64,000 bases of DNA from Bacilli bacterium (GTDB lineage: Bacteria; Bacillota_I; Bacilli_A; RFN20; CAG-826): NCBI GenBank assembly GCA_900767825.1, contig CAAGAN010000038.1, positions 1 to 64,000 of the forward strand, written 5' to 3'. A program made the position numbers and the translations under genes. This document shows, piece by piece, positions 35,909 through 43,943 of the stretch. Positions within the stretch are counted from its first letter, which is position 1. Each line of letters opens with the position of its first letter. The notes under the pieces are model-generated. The model ran no database searches, had not been told where the DNA came from, and saw nothing but the letters and a program-made list of their open reading frames with translations.

Positions 35909-37143
35909 CAAGATAAATAGATATCTACCTTGCCCGTTAGGAAATCAATAATATTGATATGCGTAATCCCGTTATTAGAGGTATCTTTCTTATCTAAAGA
36001 CATTACATACTTAGGTGAATTATCCCTTATTTTTGCAAAGGACCCATATTCTCTATCGAAGGTTTTTTGGTCTTTTATAGAATAGGCAACTTGAATTAGG
36101 CACTTCTTCTTATTTTTAATAACGACAAAATCAATTTCACCATCATTAAATTTCCCATAACGTACTTCATAACCTCTATATAGAAGTTCATTAAACAAAA
36201 TCCCCTCCAAGGCGAAAGTATCATCTAATTCCAAAACATTGCCTAGTGCATTCCTTAGCCCCACATCTATTGCATAATATTTCTTCGTTCCGGTTAATTG
36301 CTCTTTTCCCTTTAGATAATATGGCTTGCATTCAAGCAAGAAATAACATTCCTCAAGATATTTAGCGTAGTTGCTTATAGTTTGAGAAAAACTCTTTTGC
36401 TCGTCCTTTGTAGCGTTCTTTTTTATAAATTTAGCTATAGAGTAAGCTGAAAAAGGCTTGCCGGTGGTAGAAATTATATATTTTGATACATTCTCGAAAT
36501 AATTCTTATTTATAGATTTATGAACCTTGTATACATCCTTTTGGATGATTGAATCATATAGAGATACTAGATATTGCCTAATCCCATCCCCATCAATTTC
36601 TTCATAACGTTGAGGCATTCCTCCAAATTCTAGATAATCATCAAAATCATTATCTAGAATAGGCATATCATTCTTTCTTTTGTATTCTAGGGTTTCTAGA
36701 TAAGTAAATGGATAAACCTCAAATTCTTTAGCCCTGCCTGTTAATCTATCTTGCAATTTGCCATGAAGTAATTTTGAGTTAGAACCAGTTATAAATAAAG
36801 AGCAGTTATAACTTACTCGAATAGACGCGACAGCTTCTTCGAATTTCCTAATATGCTGGACTTCATCAATGAAAATATAATATTTTTCTTTATCTTTTAT
36901 TAATTTATCTAGCTTTTTCTCTATTTTCTTTCTAGTAGTCAATCCTTCTCCTGACTTACCTTCTAAGTCAAAAACGATGATGTGATCTTCAGATATACCT
37001 AACGCTTTTATTTCAGCAATAATCTGTAGCAATAACTCTGATTTGCCACATCTTCTAACTCCGGTTATAGCCTTAATGTATTTAGAATGATAAAAAGGCC
37101 TGATTCTAGCTAAATAGTTTTCCCTAATGATTATATTATCCAT
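35908..37143 (-). CDS. P-loop ATPase AAA_14 with DUF4143 (ATPase 2)
   Basis: 411 residues. IIIRENYLARIRPF, Walker A ITGVRRCGKSELL near 27-39, Walker B YYIFIDEVQHI near 92, FITGSNSKLL sensor, then the DUF4143 domain with DVGLRNALG and a terminal EIDFVVIKNKKKCLIQVAY; here the nuclease-like Lys is Ala and Glu is Gln, so it is probably not catalytic as a nuclease. No Shine-Dalgarno site; TATATT 6 nt before ATG. Both gene ends abut copies of the same 52-bp repeat. Confidence 0.85.
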   Translation of the reverse strand: MDNIIIRENYLARIRPFYHSKYIKAITGVRRCGKSELLLQIIAEIKALGISEDHIIVFDLEGKSGEGLTTRKKIEKKLDKLIKDKEKYYIFIDEVQHIRKFEEAVASIRVSYNCSLFITGSNSKLLHGKLQDRLTGRAKEFEVYPFTYLETLEYKRKNDMPILDNDFDDYLEFGGMPQRYEEIDGDGIRQYLVSLYDSIIQKDVYKVHKSINKNYFENVSKYIISTTGKPFSAYSIAKFIKKNATKDEQKSFSQTISNYAKYLEECYFLLECKPYYLKGKEQLTGTKKYYAIDVGLRNALGNVLELDDTFALEGILFNELLYRGYEVRYGKFNDGEIDFVVIKNKKKCLIQVAYSIKDQKTFDREYGSFAKIRDNSPKYVMSLDKKDTSNNGITHINIIDFLTGKVDIYLS

Positions 37144-37154
37144 AATTTGAATAT

Positions 37155-37205
37155 ATCAAAAACTCGTTGGAATTTCATTAATTTTTTAAAGATTCCAACG
37201 CATTT
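37155..37205. repeat. 51-bp palindromic repeat at the 5' end of ATPase 2 (copy 2)
   Basis: Same sequence as 35857-35908. Outer arms TATATCAAAA/TTTTGATATA extend the palindrome here, inner arms CGTTGGAAT/ATTCCAACG. It ends 11 bp before the ATPase ATG and supplies the first base of the TATATT -10 (37150-37155) and the extended TGA. Confidence 0.95.
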
Positions 37206-37212
37206 TGATATA

Positions 37213-37241
37213 TTTAAAAAGAAAACAGCCGGTTAAGGCTG
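37213..37241 (-). terminator. Terminator of the DUF4417 operon
   Basis: CAGCC-TTAACC-GGCTG (37226-37241) followed by TTTTCTTTTT on the minus strand. It separates the operon from ATPase 2. Confidence 0.75.
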
Positions 37242-37298
37242 CTTCCTTTACCAATCAACTAGCAAGATGTAATAAATCTATTCAAATATAGTATCCAA

Positions 37299-37652
37299 CT
37301 ATTTCTCTCCGTTGATTAATGACCTTAGGTGGCCGGAAATCATATCGTGAATTTCGAAAGAACCATCATTAATTTCATTTAATCTAGAAATCAATTTAGT
37401 AATCATTTGCAACAATAGAGGGGCTAATTCCTTTTCCTTATTTGTATCAAAATGCAATCCGTCTGGACTACTTTTGTCTTCCGAGAAAAGAGAATACCAC
37501 AAATCATTAATCTTTTTATCTAAAGATTGTGCAATTTCATCTTTATCCACAATACTGCTACCTGTTGATTCGTTTCCTTTTTCATCCTCTTCATCTTTTA
37601 GCAAGGGACCAAACACGAATTCCAAACCAATTTGTATAATAACTTTGCTCAT
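37299..37652 (-). CDS. Hypothetical protein, last gene of DUF4417 operon
   Basis: 117 residues. The ATG at 37652 has GGAGG 8 nt upstream and lies 1 nt past the stop of the previous gene, so it is translationally coupled. Acidic and helical (SLDKKINDLWYSLFSEDKSS, PLLLQMITKLISRLNEIND) with no known motif. As the small acidic partner of a possible nuclease-type toxin it could be an immunity or antitoxin protein; this is inference from position only. Confidence 0.55.
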   Translation of the reverse strand: MSKVIIQIGLEFVFGPLLKDEEDEKGNESTGSSIVDKDEIAQSLDKKINDLWYSLFSEDKSSPDGLHFDTNKEKELAPLLLQMITKLISRLNEINDGSFEIHDMISGHLRSLINGEK

Positions 37653-37653
37653 T

Positions 37654-38115
37654 CTAAATACCTCCGTACGACACTGGATATGCTGTTTCAATATAACCAT
37701 TTTCAGCTATTCCGTAAACAACACAATATTTTCCTTGATAATAATACTTATTTCTGTAAAAAGTTTTTCCGTCCCTCGCGTTGAATTTTGCAGAAATCAG
37801 TTTTCCTTTAGAAATTGTATCACTCAACAAAGCAACCAACTGATTACTTTTGATGCCAAAAGCACTTTCAAAATCTTGAATATGCCTTTCGATAATGTGT
37901 TCAACTCTATCATTTTCTAAGAAAATATGTTCACCATTATCAAGTCTTGCGGCAAAAACGATCTTTTCTTTGGTGAACTTTATACCATTTTTGCTCATTT
38001 CATCCAAAATGTCAGTTGCCAGCAAATCACCAATACTAATTTTGTCACTAGTAACAAAATTTAATTTTCCTCCTCTTGTGCTTAGAGCACTATCGAATTT
38101 ACTACCGCCACCCAT
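37654..38115 (-). CDS. Possible small RNase-type (BECR-fold-like) protein
   Basis: 153 residues from the ATG at 38115, chosen because AAGGAG lies 8-9 nt before it, inside the end of the DUF4417 gene. The C-terminal half has the order RVEHIIERHI, then SDTI..GK, then KTFYRNKYYYQGKYCVVYGIAENGYIETAYPVS, which resembles phage-associated Barnase/EndoU/ColicinE5-RelE-like nuclease domains (His in ERH, T.YP near the end). Gly-Ser-rich start may be a linker from a larger toxin. Function is inference; the similarity is pattern-level. Confidence 0.4.
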   Translation of the reverse strand: MGGGSKFDSALSTRGGKLNFVTSDKISIGDLLATDILDEMSKNGIKFTKEKIVFAARLDNGEHIFLENDRVEHIIERHIQDFESAFGIKSNQLVALLSDTISKGKLISAKFNARDGKTFYRNKYYYQGKYCVVYGIAENGYIETAYPVSYGGI

Positions 38116-38833
38116 AAATGGAACTCTCCTTCTTATAACGATCAATTTTGGAATGGGGAATTACTATTTTGGTACCTTTCGATTTGGCATAACCGAAAAA
38201 TTCGTCAAAATTGTCTTCACTAATAAACCCATAAACTAATATATATTTGGGGGCAATTCTATCAACGGCTTCCCTTAGGCCGTCTAAAAACATCTTCTTG
38301 TTGTCTTTATTTCTAATTTGTCCAAGTGCCCCAACAGAAATGTTAGATCCCTTTGAAATACCATCAAAGCAATATTCAAACGTAAAAGGATGTGTCCATC
38401 TAACATTTGGAATAACCTTGGCGTTTGTATTAATAGTTAACCAACGGATGCAAACACGCGATTTATAGACATTAAATATTTGCAACGCATTCGGAAAATC
38501 TCCAAAAAGAGAATAATCAGGGCCGGCAATATACTTTACATCCTTAAATCTTTCTCTAAACTTTTCTAACCTGCTTTCGTCCTTGTAAATAATGGAATTA
38601 TAAAGTCCATGTATTCCGTCAAAAACGTGATCATATTGATAAAACGCAACACATGTATTGTTGGTTTTATTGTATTCTTTTTTATCAGAATATAGAGCTA
38701 TATAATCAATCTCTGAGATATCATCAAAATTACCAACGACTGGCATGTCAAAATCGCCATCAAAAGAAAGCGATTCTAATAAATAAACACCGAAAATGTC
38801 TTTAAAGTTATCTCTAACTAAATAATTGGGCAT
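38102..38833 (-). CDS. DUF4417 domain protein
   Basis: 243 residues. The sequence NYLVRDNFKDIFGVYLLE, YDHVFDGIHGLYNSI, AGPDYSLFGDFPNALQIFNVYKSR and IPNVRW...TFEYCFDGI matches DUF4417, a domain of unknown function common on mobile elements of gut Firmicutes. GGAGG sits 9 nt before the ATG. First main gene of a three-gene operon whose later members look like a toxin/partner pair. Confidence 0.75.
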   Translation of the reverse strand: MPNYLVRDNFKDIFGVYLLESLSFDGDFDMPVVGNFDDISEIDYIALYSDKKEYNKTNNTCVAFYQYDHVFDGIHGLYNSIIYKDESRLEKFRERFKDVKYIAGPDYSLFGDFPNALQIFNVYKSRVCIRWLTINTNAKVIPNVRWTHPFTFEYCFDGISKGSNISVGALGQIRNKDNKKMFLDGLREAVDRIAPKYILVYGFISEDNFDEFFGYAKSKGTKIVIPHSKIDRYKKESSIYGWR

Positions 38834-38883
38834 TTTTTCTACCTCCTATATCAAGAGCCAAAAATAAGCCAAAAATAACTTTG

Positions 38884-38907
38884 TTACCAAATTATGTATT
38901 CATTCAT
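38884..38907 (-). CDS. Seven-codon upstream open frame before the DUF4417 gene
   Basis: AAGGAGG (revcomp of 38916-38922), 8 nt, then ATG and six codons (MNEYIIW) and TAA; this is one of the best ribosome sites in the window yet the frame is tiny. It ends 50 nt before the DUF4417 ATG. Reading on in another frame gives a hydrophobic stretch (VTKLFLAYFWLLI) to a TAG, so it could also be a small membrane peptide gene broken by a 1-nt change. Confidence 0.4.
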   Translation of the reverse strand: MNEYIIW

Positions 38908-38939
38908 AAAGAAAACCTCCTTATTCGAGCCGAAACCAT

Positions 38940-39030
38940 TTGCTTAAACAAGGGGGTTAGAGTACAATGATATTGTCCAGGTATCAAAGTACCTAACCGG
39001 CGCTGACTTCAGTTAGCGCTTTTTTGTTTT
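38940..39030 (+). ncRNA. Small structured RNA candidate opposite the DUF4417 operon
   Basis: On the plus strand TTGCTT (38940-38945) and TACAAT (38963-38968) are 17 bp apart. From about 38975 the RNA would have hairpin AGGTA-TCAAAG-TACCT (38979-38994) and a terminator GCGCTGAC-TTCA-GTTAGCGC (39000-39019, one G-T) followed by TTTTTTGTTTT, about 55 nt in all. It lies between divergent/convergent accessory genes and overlaps the likely start region of the operon mRNA on the other strand. Confidence 0.5.
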
Positions 39031-39044
39031 GAAACAAATTAGTT

Positions 39045-39446
39045 TTATTTGTCTAGAAGGCGTGCTTTTGTGAAATCAAACAAAAGCGTGGGCGAGACTT
39101 CGCAATCGAGATAATCTCCTTCACAAATGAAATTACCTGCTGCCAGTTCTTTCGAAACCAGACACTTGATATTCTCAACAAATGTCGGGTTGCTCCATCT
39201 AAGCGAATCAGTTCGTTCTTTTTTTTCAGGAACAAACTTCATAGCCCCAGAAGCATCTTTGTCGCATTTTCTAATGCCAAGTTGTTTATCAACCTTATTA
39301 ATGAACATTTGTACATAATGAGCATATTCAAGTCTAGATAAAGCTTGTTTAGAAAACCCAACACCATTTTTTGTTATGGAGATTGTCGGTTTTCCAGCAA
39401 CCCTATCCAATGGCTGGAAATTTGGATTTTCGAATATTGAAGTCAC
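39045..39446 (-). CDS. Hypothetical accessory protein
   Basis: 133 residues from a GTG at 39446. GGAGG at 39455-39459 lies 8 nt upstream and contains part of an in-frame ATG (39461), which is therefore not the start. It begins TSIFENPNFQPLDRVAGKPTI, continues ITKNGVGFSKQAL, and resembles uncharacterised proteins common on gut Firmicutes mobile elements; no domain name known to me. It precedes the DUF4417 operon on the same strand. Confidence 0.65.
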   Translation of the reverse strand: MTSIFENPNFQPLDRVAGKPTISITKNGVGFSKQALSRLEYAHYVQMFINKVDKQLGIRKCDKDASGAMKFVPEKKERTDSLRWSNPTFVENIKCLVSKELAAGNFICEGDYLDCEVSPTLLFDFTKARLLDK

Positions 39447-39466
39447 AGCTACTGCCTCCATAAATA

Positions 39467-39495
39467 ATTATAATGCTATAGCGAATATTAAACAA
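39467..39495 (-). promoter_or_regulatory. Promoter of the 133-residue accessory gene
   Basis: TTGTTT (39490-39495) and TATAAT (39467-39472) on the minus strand with a 17-bp spacer, 20 bp before the GTG start. Confidence 0.6.
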
Positions 39496-40073
39496 ATGCT
39501 TTTTTATTATTTCATGTTTTCTCTTGTTGTTTCTTTCATAGTCCCTAACATCATCCTGATAAAAATGGCATTTTATGGCCACTATTTATTTTTTTAACAT
39601 AATTAATTATTAATTTTTTTAAAGCTTTTTAAATGAACTAAAACAAAAAGCAAAGAAATATATGCAATAAAAAGAGAAATTTAACGAATAACAATCAAAA
39701 AACAAATAACACGCTAAACCACATGATAATTAACAAAAGTAAGCAAGACGTTGATTAAAAATTTGATATTATCAAATTAGTCGAGTTGCCCCTATCGTTT
39801 TCACCCGTTTATCGAAAATGGTTCTTATTATTTCTTTATGCACTAAATTCCAAATAGAGTGTCATTTATAAAAATGGTACCTAATTTTTTCATTCTTCGA
39901 GAGATTTTTAAGGAACTGTTTTGTCTTTGAAAAGAGATGCCCAGGTTTCTACATCAAATCACAATATAAGAAAATATAGTAGCAAATTAGCCGAATTTGT
40001 CATAAATATTTTGGCACGTTGGTGGAAGAATAATGATTCTTTCGGTTTGCATTATTTAACTCACGCAAAATTC
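39496..40073. other. Gene-free stretch with a 19-bp palindrome
   Basis: About 580 bp of AT-rich DNA without a convincing gene on either strand. It holds a perfect palindrome AATTTGATA-T-TATCAAATT at 39760-39778 and a short hairpin GGCATTTTATGGCC near 39567. An open frame at 39921-40112 has no recognisable protein and runs into the GH112 gene in the other direction, so I do not call it. Confidence 0.6.
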
Positions 40074-42260
40074 TTATTTTCTTTCAATCCACTTAATCTC
40101 GTGAGGGGCTAAGCTAAATTCAGTTTTATTCCCATCTATATCAAAGAATGTAGTCTTTCCTTCTTTATCTACGTTATTTAATAAAGAATATGAATTGCTA
40201 GAAGAATAATAATAACAATCAATATTTGGATTACTAGATAAAGCCTTTTGGTAACTATTCTCTTTTTTAGATGCCCAAAGAAGGCTCTTATATATAAGCC
40301 TAAAAGCTTCAAAAGAATCTAATAGACCAGAGATATATACTGCCCTGCCTTTATTATATGTATTGACTGAGAAATCAATATTCCCTCCTTGAAGGGTATT
40401 TTGGGTAGGATCATTTTCATTTATCGAGCAAGATAATATAGTCGCACCGATCGGATAAACCATTTCTCTAGAAGAAACAAATTTAACCTTAGACATATCT
40501 AAATCGGAAATAATCCAGTGATTAGAATCGATTTTATCAAATACCTTATTCTTGCAATAGGTAAATCCTCTTTCTTTTTCTATTCCAAATATATCTCCTA
40601 GCTGGATATATTTGCCTTCGTAGAAATATCCGCTAGGACTACCAATTCCAATTAATCCCCCGCCGTTATAGACATATTCCCTAATCTTGGTTAATAAGAT
40701 TTCATTCTTCCAATAATAATCACCCTGGAAAGAAGAACCTTCTAGGCCTGTATTAACTAATACATCATATTTAGATATATCTATATTTCCGTTAATGATG
40801 TCATCAAAGGAAATAAATTCTACTTCAACAGGCTGTCCACATATGGCATTAAAGAAAGTCCCATATCCTTTTGTTTCCATCTTTGTATCGTCAGTAAAAT
40901 TGCCATTGAACATCCAGCTATTTTGTCTTCCCCAATAACTCATGACTCCAACTTTAACAAAATTAAAGGAACCAGATTTATCTACATGCGACTTGATTAG
41001 ACGGAATTCATCACATACTTGTTTGGCTAGCTTTTGGAAATTAGGATAAGAATCCACAAGCTTTAGATATCCACCAAATCCAATACGGTCGATGCATTTC
41101 TTTAATAATCCCCTTCTCTCGCTTAAATAATTCTTATTTAGATAGGCACATCCTAACTCATCACTAGGACATTCATTAGGAAAGAAATATGGATTTAATC
41201 TACCTTCGGTATATTTAATGCCTTTCATATCAGTTAATAAACGGATATAAGGCCCGCTATGAGGGGCACCAACAACTGCATCTAGTCCAATAGAAGCAAA
41301 ATAAGGATTATATGGTTCAACTCCAATTCGATGATCCCCATCAAACATCATAGCTTTCTTGTTATATTTATGGACTATATCAACAAATAATTTAGCCCAG
41401 CCACAGCATTTCCTTTGGACCATATCGATATAACATCTAGTTTTCTTGCTAGGTATTTGATATCTAGATGCATATGTTCCTGAAGTAACTAAATCTTCTA
41501 GAGTTATTTCTTCTCCATATTCTTTTTTAAATTCATTAAACATCATAGGAGATGCACTCATCGCATAGGTATGCCAATCCCAGATAGATTGATGTAAGCC
41601 ATCTTTATAAACCATGAAGAAGTTATAGAAGAATGTAGTAAAACGTACGACAGTGATGTCTGGATTAGATTTACACCACTGTTCCATTCTATCCAACATA
41701 TGCTTTAAAGCTTCTGGATAGATTGGATCTATATCAATATCAATAGGAACGTCTTCCCAATTATTTGAATGGTAATTATATATTTGGACTGGATCCCATA
41801 AGTTTTTAGCAAAGAAGCTAACCGTATATTCATGGAATAGGATAGCTTTATTTATCCTGACGATATTATTCCCGATATATTCATAATCATTAACTAGTTC
41901 CCCAGTCGTACGGTCAAATACCTGCATGTAATCCAATGCATCAATATTTACTTCTAGTGATTTCTTGAAGATATTTTCTAATAAATCAATATCTAGGGTT
42001 TTTGAAGTCGCTAATTTCCTATCGGTAATTAAAGCAACGTTTTGAAGATATTCAGGATGGTTCTTCGCATATTCATGGTCTTCCCTAATTATGAAATAGG
42101 CTTTATATACTTCGCAGTCAAATAATTCTTTTGCATTCTTAGGAAGAGAAACTCCATCGCAATCCCTAACGGCATCAGCTCCCCATAGGTCAATATATTT
42201 TTTTGTCCCTTCGATAAAATTAGAATCGGTTGGAATTGTTACAAAGCCTTTATTTTTCAT
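40074..42260 (-). CDS. GH112 galactosyl-hexose phosphorylase (lacto-N-biose/galactosyl-rhamnose type)
   Basis: 728 residues, normal GH112 length. Begins GFVTIPTDSNFIEGTKKYIDLWGADAVRDCDGVSLP, matching the family start (V.LPTD..F...T......WGADA.RD.DGT.LP). Also VRFTTFFYNFF, MMFDGDHRIGVEPYNPYF and GGLIGIGSPSGY. These cytoplasmic enzymes phosphorolyse galactosyl-beta-1,3-HexNAc or galactosyl-beta-1,4-rhamnose, releasing galactose 1-phosphate. A GH78-like rhamnosidase elsewhere in the window makes the rhamnose type possible, but residues do not let me decide. AAAGGAT precedes ATG. Confidence 0.85.
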   Translation of the reverse strand: MKNKGFVTIPTDSNFIEGTKKYIDLWGADAVRDCDGVSLPKNAKELFDCEVYKAYFIIREDHEYAKNHPEYLQNVALITDRKLATSKTLDIDLLENIFKKSLEVNIDALDYMQVFDRTTGELVNDYEYIGNNIVRINKAILFHEYTVSFFAKNLWDPVQIYNYHSNNWEDVPIDIDIDPIYPEALKHMLDRMEQWCKSNPDITVVRFTTFFYNFFMVYKDGLHQSIWDWHTYAMSASPMMFNEFKKEYGEEITLEDLVTSGTYASRYQIPSKKTRCYIDMVQRKCCGWAKLFVDIVHKYNKKAMMFDGDHRIGVEPYNPYFASIGLDAVVGAPHSGPYIRLLTDMKGIKYTEGRLNPYFFPNECPSDELGCAYLNKNYLSERRGLLKKCIDRIGFGGYLKLVDSYPNFQKLAKQVCDEFRLIKSHVDKSGSFNFVKVGVMSYWGRQNSWMFNGNFTDDTKMETKGYGTFFNAICGQPVEVEFISFDDIINGNIDISKYDVLVNTGLEGSSFQGDYYWKNEILLTKIREYVYNGGGLIGIGSPSGYFYEGKYIQLGDIFGIEKERGFTYCKNKVFDKIDSNHWIISDLDMSKVKFVSSREMVYPIGATILSCSINENDPTQNTLQGGNIDFSVNTYNKGRAVYISGLLDSFEAFRLIYKSLLWASKKENSYQKALSSNPNIDCYYYSSSNSYSLLNNVDKEGKTTFFDIDGNKTEFSLAPHEIKWIERK

Positions 42261-42279
42261 ATATTACTTAATCCTTTTT

Positions 42280-42480
42280 TTAAGTTTTTGAATCAAAGAA
42301 CAATAGTTTATCTAAATTAAAGCAAATCTCTACTTCATTAATAGGAGAAACCTTGCTATCACTAGGAATCTTCATGATGATTTCTCGCTCATCAATTTAA
42401 AATAAACTGCAAGTTCAAATCCTAATAATTCTATAAAATCACATGCCAATTTAAAAGACTCGCTCTTGTTTTTAATTGTT
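42280..42480 (-). pseudogene. C-terminal remnant of sugar ABC transporter ATPase (MsmK/UgpC type)
   Basis: Two overlapping minus-strand frames, joined by one 1-nt shift near 42390, read ...FIELLGFELAVYFK then EREIIMKIPSDSKV and NEVEICFNLDKLLFFDSKT, followed by TAA. That is the pattern of the last 50-60 residues of UgpC/MsmK/MalK-like ATPases (E.LG.E..VY, IV.K, V.F.....FD..T). The ATPase core is gone. It ends 20 bp before the GH112 start, so GH112 once followed a sugar importer ATPase gene. Confidence 0.6.
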
Positions 42481-42578
42481 TGTTTTAGTTAAACATTTGT
42501 TTCTCGAAAATAAATCTCAAATAAAGATGCTAAATTATTTTTTATGGCATTTTGTAATTGCTTTAACAATATATTCCT

Positions 42579-42607
42579 TTGATTTTGTATCATTACAATG
42601 ATATAAA
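42579..42607 (+). promoter_or_regulatory. Promoter/operator of DUF3990 module 2
   Basis: TTGATT (42579-42584) and TATAAA (42602-42607) are 17 bp apart. The spacer holds a perfect palindrome TATCATT-AC-AATGATA (42588-42603), a natural operator for the Xre domain of the second gene. Confidence 0.6.
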
Positions 42608-42626
42608 TATTAATAGGAAAACCATT

Positions 42627-43325
42627 ATGGCTACAATCAAATTATTTCATGGATCAAGCAATAAAATAGAAACCCCTAGTTATTTATTAGGAAAGCCCAA
42701 TAACGACTATGGAAAAGGATTTTATTGCACCCAAGATATAGAATTAGCCAAAGAATGGGCGTGTAAACAAAATTCGGATGGATATGTAAACGAATATAAT
42801 CTAGATTTGGATGGATTAAAGATATTGGACCTATTAAATGGGGAATATAATATCCTCAACTGGATTGCCTTATTGCTAAAATACCGCACGTTCACTATAG
42901 AAGATGAAATAGCACTTGATGCGAAAGAATACATATTAAAGCATTATTTCATTGACCTACCTAATTATGATGTTGCCATAGGTTATAGGGCTGATGATTC
43001 TTATTTTTCCTTTGCTTATTCTTTTGTTAGCAATTCATTGCCATTAAAAGGATTAACAAAGGCATTAGAATTAGGAAAATTGGGGACGCAATTTGCTTTA
43101 ATATCAAAAAAAGCTTTTACTCAACTAAAATATATTTCTAGCGAGAAAGTTGATGGAAGAGCCTATTTTTGCAAGTTTTCATCTAGAGATAGCCTTGCTA
43201 GAGATACATATAAAAAGGTAATTAAAAAGCAAAAGTCCTATAAAGACGATATCTTCGTGATGGATATATTAAGACAGGAGATCAAAGAAGATGACCCCCG
43301 CATACAAAGAATGTTACATAAATGA
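42627..43325 (+). CDS. DUF3990 ADP-ribosyltransferase-like protein, module 2
   Basis: 232 residues from the ATG at 42627, which has AGGA 8 nt upstream. It starts directly with the domain: LFHGSSNKIE near 6, NDYGKGFYCTQDIELAKEWA near 26-45, then LNWIALLL and YDVAIGYRADDSYFSFA. It lacks the N-terminal helix-turn-helix of its homologue at 1433-2281. Its end overlaps the partner gene by 35 nt. Probable toxin half of a toxin-antitoxin-like pair; substrate unknown. Confidence 0.7.
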   Translation: MATIKLFHGSSNKIETPSYLLGKPNNDYGKGFYCTQDIELAKEWACKQNSDGYVNEYNLDLDGLKILDLLNGEYNILNWIALLLKYRTFTIEDEIALDAKEYILKHYFIDLPNYDVAIGYRADDSYFSFAYSFVSNSLPLKGLTKALELGKLGTQFALISKKAFTQLKYISSEKVDGRAYFCKFSSRDSLARDTYKKVIKKQKSYKDDIFVMDILRQEIKEDDPRIQRMLHK

Positions 43326-43941
43326 TGCATCAATGAATCTAGGGGCTGCTTTTGATTATGCATTAAATACATGGAAACTAGATATAGACTTTTTTCAATT
43401 TGCTTTCTCTTCTAGCCCTTTAATTGCTCAATTTGAAAGAGGCAATCCTAGTGTAGTTTCTGGCAGAAGCGGGATTGAATTAGTTAGGGATATTATTTAT
43501 GAAATAGATAAAAAAGCCAAATCCCCTGCCCCTTCTATTATTCTAAATAGGACTCCTGAGTATTGGGCTGGGTATTACCTAGCTAAATATCAATGGGCTT
43601 ATTGCAGGCGTTTTAAAGACATATTATCTAGAATCAAATTAAGCGAAATAATATCTATGTATCCTTTATATCATGAAATGGATGTAACTAGATTCTATGA
43701 AGAAATGGAAAGACGCTATAAGGAAGCTAGTAAAGAAACTAGTTTAGCTAGGATCAGGAAGAGTTATTCATTATCCCAGTCAGAATTAGCAAAATTATCA
43801 AATGTAAATCTACGTTCGATTCAATTATATGAGCAAAGAGTAAATGATATAGACAAGGCTGAAGCCCATACCTTATTCAAATTAGCAGTTGTTCTTAAAT
43901 GTAATATAGAAGATTTATTAGAGAGTCCTGCATCTATATAA
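43291..43941 (+). CDS. Partner protein of module 2 with C-terminal Xre HTH
   Basis: 216 residues; AGGAG 10 nt before ATG supports the start inside the previous gene. Residues 1-145 match the partner of module 1 (FFQFAFSSSPLIAQF, EYWAGYYLAKYQWAYC, LYHEMDVTRFYEEM). Residues 150-213 are an Xre helix-turn-helix (RKSYSLSQSELAKLSNVNLRSIQLYEQ). Likely antitoxin and autorepressor. It ends 3 bp before the convergent end of ATPase 3. Confidence 0.7.
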   Translation: MTPAYKECYINDASMNLGAAFDYALNTWKLDIDFFQFAFSSSPLIAQFERGNPSVVSGRSGIELVRDIIYEIDKKAKSPAPSIILNRTPEYWAGYYLAKYQWAYCRRFKDILSRIKLSEIISMYPLYHEMDVTRFYEEMERRYKEASKETSLARIRKSYSLSQSELAKLSNVNLRSIQLYEQRVNDIDKAEAHTLFKLAVVLKCNIEDLLESPASI

Positions 43942-43943
43942 GC

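Noticed and set aside
28125..37205. Insertion sequence with transposase
   Set aside because: The repeats look like element ends, but no transposase or recombinase motif is found in the enclosed ATPase genes, so I report repeats and genes separately.
39921..40112. 63-residue plus-strand frame
   Set aside because: It overlaps the end of GH112 on the other strand, starts at a weak codon and has no family pattern.
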